Assembly: GCA_022661535.1 (NCBI GenBank) | Contig: JAKULF010000009.1 | Location: forward strand, 1,302,001 to 1,366,000 | Direction of reading: 5' to 3' | Length of the DNA stretch: 64,000 nt | Origin: Eutypa lata | Lineage: Eukaryota; Ascomycota; Sordariomycetes; Xylariales; Diatrypaceae | Part shown: piece by piece, positions 1 to 9,976 of the stretch | Numbering within the stretch: the first letter of the stretch is position 1 | Layout: every line of letters starts with the position of its first letter | The notes under the pieces: model-generated | What the model was told of the DNA's origin: nothing | Database searches by the model: none | The model's input: only the letters and a program-made list of their open reading frames with translations | Translations under genes and position numbers: made by a program

Positions 1-3000
1 TCAGGCGAGCGTCGCGTCTCCACACATTCCGGTTCTGCGGAGACGACAGCGGAATTGTAGATCGCATAGCTAGAGCAACCTGGCTGTCCGACACGAACGA
101 TGATTCGTCTGGCCTGCGTCGTCTTGGGATTGACTTCTGGATGGCTAGTTGAAGAGAGTCAAGTACGTCCTGCTCTCGTAGGAAGTGGTGCGACGTCGTC
201 TCGAAGAAGTGGATCAGATCTGGCCGCCCGGCAACAAACCCCACGTCGGCAACAGCGCCTACATCGAGTACAGATGCTGGAAGCCCTAACCCGTGACGAA
301 ACTGCACAAAAGCGTCGAGGAATGCGCTTCCTGCCGCGTAGTTTGCTTGGCCGCGCTGTCCGTTGAGGCCGGCAAAAGAGCTGAACAGAACAAAGAAGTC
401 TAAGGGCTGCCGCGCCAGCACCGTGTGCAGGTTCCACGTCCCCTGGATCTTGGGAGCAGTCACAGCTTCCCACGCCTCAAACGGCATGTCCATGAATAGA
501 TGGTCTCGCAGCACCACGGACAACTGGATTGCTCCGGCGATGGGGGCCCGGGCTTGGTTAACGGTACGAACCACGTCGTCCATTTCGGTGACACTACCCG
601 TCACGACATCGACGGTGCACGTGGACACTTCCAGTGCTTTAACCAGGGCCACTTCTTTCTGCTTCTTGCCACCACTCCGCGAAAGAAAAATGAGATGTTT
701 AGCCCAATTTTCGACCATCCACATAGCGATGGATCGACCGAGCCCACCGAGGCCACCAACAAGTAGATAGGAGACTTCGGCGCGGAAGGAAAACCCCTGC
801 CGCGCGGGTTTGGCTGTGATCATGGACACATCTTCGGGGATGCGGACGACGAGCTTCCTATATGCTGACCTTTCTGCATGGTTCGGATAGCGGATTCGAC
901 GTCAGCTGCGTCAAACACCAGGATGGGCCTAATGGGCTTGAGAGCCCCAGTACGGTAGTACCCCATGAACTGCTCAGCCAGCTTTCGGATGCGATCTGGC
1001 TGCTTCGTAATGATGGGCCACATTTCGATGCCGAAAAAGGCGCGGTTACCCTCGAAGGACTCCATGTCGAGACGTCCCTGGCCGAGAAAGTCGCGTTTCC
1101 CAATCTCTACCATGCTGCCAAACTCGGCAACACACTTCCACTGCGAAGGGGTTGTTTAGTTAGAACATGACGGCGTAACAGTGTTTGGCCTAGATATCAA
1201 CTTACCGAGGCGTGCAACAGCTCCCCAGATAGAGAATTCAGAACGACGTCGACCCCACGATTGCCTGTCTCGCGCATAATGCCGGGAAGGAAACTGGCGT
1301 CTCGCGAGGAGAAAATATGAGACCGCGGAAGCCCAAATGTGTCGGTCAGGTATTGTACCTTATCAGGGCTTCCTACCGTGGCGTAGATCTTATTGACACC
1401 GATCATCCGACAGATGTATATGGCTGCCAGTCCAACACCTCCACATGCCGAGTGGATCAGTATGGTCTGTCCTTTCTCCAGCCGTGCTAGATTGACGACT
1501 CCGTGGATGACGGTGGGGTAGACGCATGGCATTCCTGCTGCTTCCTCAAAACTTAGTTCGTCTGGTATCTTTATGGAGCGGGACGCCGCCGTCCTTGTCA
1601 TGGTGGCGTAGGCGTCCTGGGTGATAGCCATGACCCTATCCCCGACGGAGAGATCTGTGACATCAGGCCCCACAGCGCGACCAACCCCAGAGCATTCGAC
1701 ACCAAATCCATCTCCTGCTCCCGTGGGCCCGTTGATAATTCCCATGGCAACGAGGGTATCCTGATATTATATTTCAGCGCCATTAGAAATGAATGAATCA
1801 AGTACAAAAGAGTATAAAAAGAGGTACATCAGTGACTCAGGGGACAGGAGAGATAGATTTGGAAGGGTATGTATACGGGGAAGAGTAATAAATGTTAGTC
1901 GGGCCCACGTGGAAAGCTCCCTGCGGTTGTGATAATGACCTACCTTGAAGTTCATGCCTACGGCTCGAATATCAATATATACCTCCTCGCCAGTTAGATC
2001 GTCTAGTAATGGTCTCTCGATCCACTGCAATGAATTCAATGAGCCCCGTTTGACGATTTCCAACCGCTTGTACAAGGGCTGGTCTTCCGGCCGAAGGAGG
2101 CAGCTGAGTCCAAGATTACGTGGGCATTGGCACCGCCGACTCCAAACGAGTTGATACTGGCACGCTCATGGCGGTCTTACGGCCACGGCACCGCATCTGT
2201 GGGAACACGGAGACCACCACATTTAAAGGGGACTATAGGCATGTCAATATTATGTTGCGTTTACTGGAAAGTTGTTGGTTCATTACTATTAGGGTTTGGC
2301 TGGTGGAACTTGATGTTAGGGGGGATTACTTTGTTTTCCAGTGCCAAGATGGACTTGAGAAGCGAAGTAATCCCTGAGGCCCCTTCGGAATGGCCTAAAT
2401 TTGGCTAAGGAATCTCAGCCAGGGTCTCCGCATCAACTGAAAGATTTGGGTAGAAGACATACCTTAACGGATCCGATATACAGGCCACCCTTATCGCTAA
2501 AGATATTTACCACCGCCTTGGCCTCCTCGGGGTCGCCACTTGAGGTGCCCGTGGCATGACATTCAAAGAACCCCGTCCTCCCCATCTGGTCTTCTAGTCC
2601 AGCAGCATTGTACGAGGCACGGATCAGGGCCTCATGAGCTTCACTGCTGGGCTTCGTTAGGCCAGGAGTCTTGCCGTCGCAGTCGCTCGCAGTGGTGCGA
2701 ATAACGGCACGGATTGGGTTTCCATCGCGAATGGCATCGTCTAGCCTCTTAACATAGATAATGTTAACGGCTTCTCCTCGGGCATAGCCATCGGCACCAG
2801 CATCAAAGGACCGTGACGAGGCGCCCTTGCTTAGTACGCCAGCATTGAACATAGTCTCAACCTCTGATCATGGGTGCGGTTAGCATCAAGCTCAAGAATT
2901 TTAAGGTACGGGCAGTTCTGTCTCACTAGAGGGGTTCATGATCAAGTTCCTCCCCCCTACAAGAGCACCAGATATTTCGCCCGCTTGTAGAGCCTGGCAA

Positions 3001-3846
3001 GCCAGGTGGAGGCCGTATAATGAGGCAGAACAACCAGTTCTCAGCACTAAGCTATAGCCCTGTTAGCGAGCTATCAAGGGACGCGCTAAAGACGATGTAC
3101 TTACCTTGGCCCTTTTAAGTTGTACTCATAAGAGATTCTGTTGGTCGATATGAAGTTACTAGCACCGGTGAGCTTGTAAAGATGAAGGTCCTGGCGATCG
3201 TGATACTGGATATCGTTCCAGTCCTCTCCGAATGAACCGATGTATACACCCACATCTTCTCCGCGCCAGCGAGTTTCACCAGCGTTTTCAAAACACTCGC
3301 TCCAGTTCAGAGTCAAATTAGCAGGAACATACATGATCGGACATTGCAGGGAATGATTTACCGGGTAAGTTCTAGCAGAAGACGTTGCTGTGGATCCACA
3401 ATAGCCAGCTCGGCTCGTGCCATGGAGAAAAGGGAGGAGTCAAAGGCAGAAAGGTCGATGTGGTCGAGCATGTACCCGTGTGCTTTCCAATGAGGCGCGC
3501 CCGTGGAGGTTGTACCTCTAGAGTCATCTCCATGGAACTCGGCCGCCAGAGCGGCATTGCCCTCAGGTCCATGTGTGGCATACCGTTGGGCTGGAATGCG
3601 GGCGCATGCATCGCCTTTGTTGACCAGAAAGTCCCAGAGTTGCTCAATCAAGCTAATGCTTCCGGGGAGGCGTGTAGCTATGCCGCAGATAGCTACCGGG
3701 ATAGGCCCCTTGAGGCCGTCGTCTGAGCTCGAGTCGGCATCAGTCATGGAAGGGCTTGTCCTAGATGCGCTGTCCATAATTGGAAGGCTTGGGGGTACTT
3801 TGTTGTCCCCGTATACATCTATTTTAGCAGCATCAATTTCAGCCAT
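1..3846 (-). pseudogene. Highly reducing polyketide synthase relic, KS fused to ER-KR, open at left edge
   Basis: Reads right to left. A complete ketosynthase is spread over six exons (about 3846-3362, 3299-3105, 3051-2927, 2863-2463, 2404-2287, 2232 on). It shows DPQQRLLLE, active-site Cys in RTGCSAS, His in HATGT and GHSEG, and the closing GGANAHVIL. Straight after it (about 2105) the frame changes and an enoylreductase begins with PLYKRLEIVKRG, then NFK|DTLVAMGII across an intron (1761-1943) and the NADPH loop SACGGVGLAAI; a second ER intron is 1141-1205. KR follows to the window edge with LLVGGLGGLGRS, LFSSFAGLNGQ and NYAAGSAF. Acyltransferase, dehydratase and methyltransferase, normally between KS and ER, are absent. 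There is an in-frame TAA at 2177-2179 before the KS end and a one-base frameshift near 851-860 in the ER-KR linker. The splice sites are still good, so decay looks recent. It cannot make a working enzyme as read. The ACP would lie left of the window. Confidence 0.9.
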
Positions 3847-5961
3847 GACGACAAACGGTCGGTCTAGGATTATAAGTAAGGAGAAGCGTTGGTAATAACG
3901 GTGTATACTAGAACGAGACCGACATATGGGTAGAGCGTAGATCTAAATATTCGATGCCTGAATTCGGAACCAAATGAAAGATGAGACCGTAGAGCAAGGG
4001 TAAAGGATATTGCAACCGTGCCACTCTCGAGTCACAAAATAAGGGGGGTAAAACTATTCTACCCGAGGATTTTCTGCAAAGGGTTCGAGATTGGTTTGAA
4101 ATGCTTCGAGTCATACAGTGAGGGAGAGAACAATACAGCCTCCTTTTTTTACTAGATAAAGAGAATGCCGCTTACTTTATGCTTTCTCCCGCGAACCATC
4201 TTCGCATGTACCCCCCGGGAGTTCTCATTACCAACATCTCATCGCTTAGAATCCTTGACTAACTTCCCCATATATGAATACCTCTAGTCTCACGAGCCTG
4301 TAGTGACGGCCACGTCTTTGTCCCGCCGCCCAAGTGCAGCGGATTGTCGTCCTATTTCCCCAATAGCCACGTAAGCCGTGATACGGTAGCAATATATCAT
4401 TATCCATTACTGGGATTTTGTCAGAGACGTGATAATGACGATGAGACTACAAGCCTTGCAGGGAGGTATTGGACGCCTTCGGCTACGCCCTGTTATCGCC
4501 CTATTTCTTCTTAATAATGCACCGATGCTTACTATAGTGATGCTCTCCAACACGGCATTAAAGGCCCAAATGCACTCACGCATTGACTCTGCATGCGTAA
4601 GACGACCACTTAGTGTATGTTTTCACTCGCGCACTGTAAGGAATAGAAATAACTAGTGAGGCACAGTAACAATGTTGCCTTGCATATGTACATACAATGG
4701 TATCATAACTGAAGCTGTTTGGCCGGGTCTGGCCGAAATACGAGATATAACCTGCTGAAAGTAGTATACTAACTCAAGGGGAGATGCTTGGGCATAGGCG
4801 CTGACGTTTAAAGAGGGGAGGGGGGCCGACTTCCAGGGAAGCGGAATGTTGTCTAGGATGATTGTCTTGATGAAGTAGCGACGTATTACGGGCAAGTAAC
4901 ATCCTCACGAAGTTTATTGGCTAGTTTAGATGGTATACATGTAACTACGAATCCCACCAATGAAGTATATTGGGTTGAAGCAAGAAAGAAATCTAACATA
5001 GTGAATGCGATGACAGAATGCCATACTAATGCCTGGTCATTATAATTGCTCCTAATATCTCCATGGTGATGTACATGCACCTAGCTTCCAGGCATCTAGA
5101 TAGCGTCGAAAAAGAGAACACATCGAACAGAACACTTTGAGCAGAATATATTTCATAAATTAGAGTGAAATTCCTAATAATATACGCAGTGAGCTGCTAG
5201 GCTAACCTTCTTTTCCTAGATTGGATTCAATCATGCGATAATCTGCGTATGGGGAGCTGACTGATTCATTGACCGGATTTGTTCTACGGTGCCAAGTATC
5301 TGTAAAGCTCGTATGAAGCATTCATGAAAATAATGAAAGCATCTCATGAAATACTTGCATTATATCTATACACTCATATAGCTTCCCTCATCTATTCAAC
5401 CACCGGAGACGCCTCATACTTAAACAATCAACCCCTGCGGCTGCCTACTTTTTGGCATTAGTTAAGTAGTTAGCGATGTATGCAACCAAGCTTGAAGCTA
5501 GAGTACTTCCTCTCCTGGGTGTATAAATTGTAGAAACATATAGGGTACTATACTGTATATTTCATCTTCTCGACTAGCTTATGTTCACAGCCTGGATTCT
5601 TGGATTTAGGTATCGATAGAAGGTAGAGGAAAAGCACGTATTAAGTTTGTAGGTTTACGTTAGATGAAGATTTACTTAGGTCGTTCGATGCTCCGTTTAC
5701 TGTTCGGGAACTTAAGAACAAGCCTAATAGAGATTTTGTTGTTAGATGAATAACAGAAAATTGCACAAATTCTTCGGATACATTTCCCCGTATGATTACA
5801 CCTGATGATCCGAGTTCATGCTGGTCGTTAATTTATTAATATTCGCGTATGCTCAATCTTTATTAAGAAGAAATCTTTTGATTGACCTTAGGTACCGACA
5901 TATGAGAATACAACCACCTGTGGGCTCTAGAGCACACATACATATCCATCCAATAGTTTTT
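3847..5961. other. Gene-free stretch
   Basis: Holds the upstream region of the PKS relic and AT-leaning unique sequence. Short open frames here show no domain, no codon bias and no clean splice partners. No repeat or RNA gene is seen. Confidence 0.6.
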
Positions 5962-6370
5962 TTAGCAAGTGAGCTTATATGATTCGCCACTCTCGGCGCA
6001 AATGAATGAGTCCACATCAGTACTGGTCCCACTGCAATCCGCACCAGAGTAGACAGTGACTGTAGTGCTATTGTCAGAAATTGTACTTATACGATGAAGG
6101 AATCTGGCAAAGGGGGGAAGGGCATAACATACACGTGCAGTTGCTCTCGAAAATATAGGGCATTACGCCCAGCAGTTCCCACTCGTACGAGCCGCATTTC
6201 CCTACCGACTCCGACAGGAGCTCGATGCCGTTTTGGGGAAGGTCGCTGCACTCCGCCGTATTGTATGTATTGATCGATGCTACCATGGGCTCTTGACGGG
6301 CGTTGATGGAGGCGGCGTTGGAGCCGAGGGCTAGGGCCATGATGGCGTTGAAGGTGGTGGAGAACTGCAT
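5962..6370 (-). CDS. Small secreted cysteine-rich protein (effector-like)
   Basis: Two exons (6370-6135, 6067-5962) with a 67-bp GT-AG intron give 113 aa. The N-terminus is a plausible signal peptide (hydrophobic to about residue 20, ending SNAAS), followed by a possible Arg-containing pro-site (INARQEP). The mature part has six cysteines, an even number that would allow three disulfides, and ends in ESYKLTC. It is rich in Ser, Thr and Gly in the second exon. I recognise no named domain. Size, signal peptide and Cys content are those of fungal secreted effectors or small antimicrobial-like proteins; that role is inference. A TATATATA lies about 85 bp upstream. The gene sits alone between two gene-free stretches, as such genes often do. 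Confidence 0.7.
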
Positions 6371-6452
6371 CTTTGCTGATAGCTTTCCTTTGATTCTTAT
6401 TTGACGTGTCTAGATAAATCGAACTCGGAGAGAAGGTTGGGCAAAAGGTGAC

Positions 6453-6460
6453 TATATATA
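6453..6460 (-). promoter_or_regulatory. TATA-like box
   Basis: TATATATA about 83 bp upstream of the start codon of the small secreted protein gene. Confidence 0.4.
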
Positions 6461-7280
6461 CACAAGTTATTTTGTCGGAGAGATTCAGGGGGTTTAGGGT
6501 ATTACATAAGTCAGGGGCCTTGGCATAAAAAATCTACCTATGTAGCTCCTCTATTGGATACATCCATATTTGAGGATTAAACGACAGCTCAGGATGTAGG
6601 TCAAATATAGATAGTATCAGCCCTATGACTTTCCAGATTGGGAAGGTGATCAGATCTAGACAAGTTAGTTCATAGTATTGCGGCCGCAAGCTCTTACCTA
6701 GGTAGGTATTTTGTTAGTGCTAGGTGATTTAGCTTCATGCGGCCGCAATGTTCTCCTTCAGCTAAGACACTTACTAGCGATGCGATACAAGGTCTTCTGC
6801 TCCCCTAACTACTATATGGGGAATAATTGTTATCAATCCTTGTTAAGCCTGCTTAGATCTAGATTAGCCACCAACGCAATCAATCACATTGACCAGCCGG
6901 ATTAAATTTGCCATGAATCGTAAGGTCAGTGTATTATGCTCTATGTCATATATAAACGATGCATTTAACCATTAATTCGGGATGTGTGCCTATTAACTAG
7001 TAGACTGATCATCTATATTGTCTAAAAAGGAAAACATGGGCATACTTTGTTATATCTCCGGGTGCTGGACTAGGTACACGATATTATGGATCAACCCAAA
7101 CGTCTGCAATTGAATGGCTTTGATACGGCAAATGTGAAGAATGTAATTAGCCTAGCCAAGGTGATAACTGTTACAACTATACATTAAACAGCATTCCCTA
7201 GGGCCACCAGAGATTTAACAAGGCCCTGCTTATTTCACGGGTTGTAGGTCCTAAGAATGAGCAAAACCATCCTGAGGACT

Positions 7281-7304
7281 GGGTGGGGGGGGGGGAGGGG
7301 TGGG
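7281..7304 (+). repeat. G-rich run, possible G-quadruplex
   Basis: GGGT followed by eleven G, A, GGGG, T, GGG: at least four runs of three or more G with one-base loops. It lies about 860 bp before the next start codon. Confidence 0.6.
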
Positions 7305-7985
7305 TCGTTACACAAGGCTGCATTGATAGCCATCTTTCAACTTACGGCAGACAAAATGTAGATACCTATATCTCTAATTTCTCCATTGTTATGCTCTTGG
7401 CTTTCAATATGGTTAAAGGAGATGGGAAGTTCGTGGTGTTCAATTCGTTAGGTGGCACTTGAACTTACCTGTGAATTGCACAGAAGTTCTGCAACCTGGA
7501 CAATAGGGAAGTGCATGAGCAACTATGGAAACATAAGACAGAAAGTCCCGCCCTGGAGAATAATTATAAACCTTCCCATAGGTCATATCACAGTGGCATA
7601 GGCGTTGATACAGTTGAAATAGTAGCTAATATAGTTCTTGACACCATTAGGTGTGCTAAGAGAGAGGTTTCGTAGATAGCAATATTATCAAGAAACATCG
7701 GATGGTCCATCTGATTACAAAATGTCCGTAGCCTCCGTATGTAGAGTATGTCTAATTTTCTAGGCATTTATTTATTCATTAGATCTAAGGTGCTTTGCTT
7801 GCGTCCCTGACGATGTAACCGGGTAAGTACCTGAGTAAGTACGTATGTACGTACGCTTGCAACTTCCTAAGAAACTCATCTTTCACCAATTTGAGGAAGC
7901 AACGACACTACAAAGTGCTAGCTGGTCACCTGTTTTTAGGCATCCATCCATCCTTAGGACCTTCGTTCATTTAGAAAGCGACACA

Positions 7986-8002
7986 TCTCTCTCTCTCTCT
8001 CT
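7986..8002 (+). repeat. CT microsatellite
   Basis: An uninterrupted CT dinucleotide run about 155 bp before the start of the five-exon gene. Pyrimidine tracts are common in fungal core promoters and leaders. Confidence 0.7.
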
Positions 8003-8158
8003 GTCCCACTTCTTAAACCATTCACTTCTCCTCCTTCCACCTTCAACCCAACACCCAACAACCAACACTCCGAGTTGTACACTCATATCATCAACGATCA
8101 CGAAATCTAAACCATAAACCATCGCATCAGATCCCCTCCATTCCCTTCCACTGCAAAC

Positions 8159-9123
8159 ATGTCTATCCCGCCCTCTGTCCTCGCTGCTCTCATGGGCTCC
8201 TTGGACCGGCCTGTGCCGCTCTCCCCGAAAGCATGTGCTGCTCACAACATGATCCGCAACAAGCCAGAGGCGTGGTTCAAGGACTCCCCGATTGACGACC
8301 GAGACCGCGCCCTGATCAACGCCGGTCCCGTCCCCTTCGTGAGCTACGGCCAGCGAAGCTACCTGCGAAAGATGGTACGTAACATTACGCGTCAATTTAG
8401 GATCGTCAAACTTCGTGAAAGTAATGTTTCTAATACCTGCTGTTGTCATTGTAGTACCACCTGAAGCAGGGCGAAGAGGAATTCGGATCCGTAAGTTGCA
8501 CTTTCTCCTACACTTGGATTTTTGCTGCTGACTAATAGTGGCAATATAGAGTGACTGGTCTGTCGAGGAAGACAAGGCCTGCAAGAAGATGGTCTCTCAG
8601 GCGGGAGGCCAGCTCGTTGGATTCAATGACATCGATGTCTCGAACCCTGTTCAGTGGAAGTCCATGAAGAGTACGACTGACTACCTTTGACTTGAATCCA
8701 ATGAAACCCTATCACTAACGTGACCAATCTAGTCAATGTCAACATCGAGGGCACTCCTAACGCGGGCTTTAACTGGGGCTTCCTAGCCACCATGCCGAGC
8801 AAGACGCGCATCTTCCGCGGACCGCCCGAGTCCTGCCGAATCCACCCGTGGGACGCCATGATCCTCCGTGACTGCTATGCAAGCACGGATGGCATCATGG
8901 GTGTTAGTAGCATCGCATCAAGATACTGGGACATCCTTGTGATGAAGATGTGCGAAGACTACGATTGTAAGTATTCCCTTTCCTCTGTTCCGTGACTATC
9001 TTATAGCTACGTAGATGGGCGGACTAACCAAGTACTTTCTGTGTAGACCCCTGGGTGGTCATCGCCGTCAATGATGCTGGCCCTTACAATCCGGCCTTTC
9101 ATTGCGAGTGCTACAAATGCTAA
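8159..9123 (+). CDS. Conserved-looking hypothetical protein, five exons
   Basis: Exons 8159-8374, 8455-8490, 8550-8670, 8733-8966 and 9047-9123 join through four GT-AG introns into 684 bp, 227 aa, with phase kept at every junction. The start ATG follows a pyrimidine/CA-rich leader. The protein begins MSIPPSVLAALMGSLDR and lacks a clear signal peptide or membrane segment. Middle parts are rich in Trp, Asp and Gly (SDWSVEEDKACKKM, NWGFLATMPSK, SCRIHPWDAMILRDCY). The tail is Cys-rich (FHCECYKC). I do not recognise the family. Consistent splicing and a balanced composition make it a real gene. Cysteine spacing could suit metal binding or disulfides, but nothing decides this. Confidence 0.75.
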
Positions 9124-9976
9124 GTCATGACTGATGAGTGACACGATGGCCTGAACAACATTGGTTTGCACCCGTCATGCTAGCATTGTAGGCTGTAAGG
9201 CTTCTCCCCATCAGCAAGTTTGCACACTTTTGGAAGGGTTGAAACATGGCTAAGAGGTTCGGGGAAGATTATGGGAATGTAATCTGATAAACAATGCGTG
9301 GAGGATTTCCCTAGAGGTTCTTAATGTACTTGATGGACCAGGAATGGAATCCTGTATGTACCGAGATGGATGTAATAAACATACCATACGCATACACTAC
9401 TTCTTCGTAGTTCACATGCTAGTTCTTTATGTTACCTTGTCCTCGTAAACATTTTTGAAGGGTCTGCTCTGCAGAAACCGAGTTAGAGTGGCGAACGACG
9501 GAGCCGTCAGAATATCGATGACAGCGCATCCATTTAATGTGAACAAACGGTAGACACCGTTTGAAAACTGAGAGAAGATTTTACGGATCTTTTTTTTCTT
9601 CATTTACTGTCTACTACGCTAGAAGCAAAGGAAGATATGACGAACTAGTGAAGATCTCTCCGACTACATCCGTCGCCTCTCCCCTACCTAATATGTACCC
9701 AGTAAACACGACCTAGCTCCTCTCCTCTGCTACATATCTGGAATCACCATCAACCAACCAACCCACTTCCTCCTAATACGCCATGCTGGAAGACATGATA
9801 GAAGAAGAGATGAAACCCGGGCATAACCAGCACTTTCTCGAAAACGACGGAAACATCTCCACTTTAACACCGATATTTATCTACGCTATCTGTCCAGCAC
9901 CTATTCAGGAAAACGCTTCAACCACGACAACATACCACCCCATGCTTGATTGATAGATAGATAGATAGTATGGCGA
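9124..9976. other. Gene-free stretch between convergent genes
   Basis: Holds the 3' ends of two converging genes. One ATCTGATAA (9282-9290) is present but lies in a 3' region. A GATA tetranucleotide repeat (about 9952-9968) sits just past the prolyl-tRNA synthetase stop codon. Confidence 0.6.
9952..9968 (+). repeat. GATA tetranucleotide microsatellite
   Basis: Four GATA units in tandem in the 3' untranslated side of the prolyl-tRNA synthetase gene. Confidence 0.8.

Larger units (their letters stand above)
6371..8158. other. Gene-free stretch with G-run and CT repeat
   Basis: No convincing gene. Contains two NotI-type GCGGCCGC sites near 6680 and 6740, a G-rich run (7281-7304), a GTAC/GTAAGT-rich patch near 7825-7855 and a CT microsatellite (7986-8002) that belongs to the 5' leader of the next gene. 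Confidence 0.6.

Noticed and set aside
2468..2475. CGGATCCG as a shared regulator site with 30.02 kb and 8.48 kb
   Set aside because: This copy and the one near 8483 lie in coding sequence, so the octamer alone is weak evidence for a shared regulon.
9282..9290. ATCTGATAA iron-GATA site
   Set aside because: A single copy in a 3' region between convergent genes; about one such match is expected by chance in this window.
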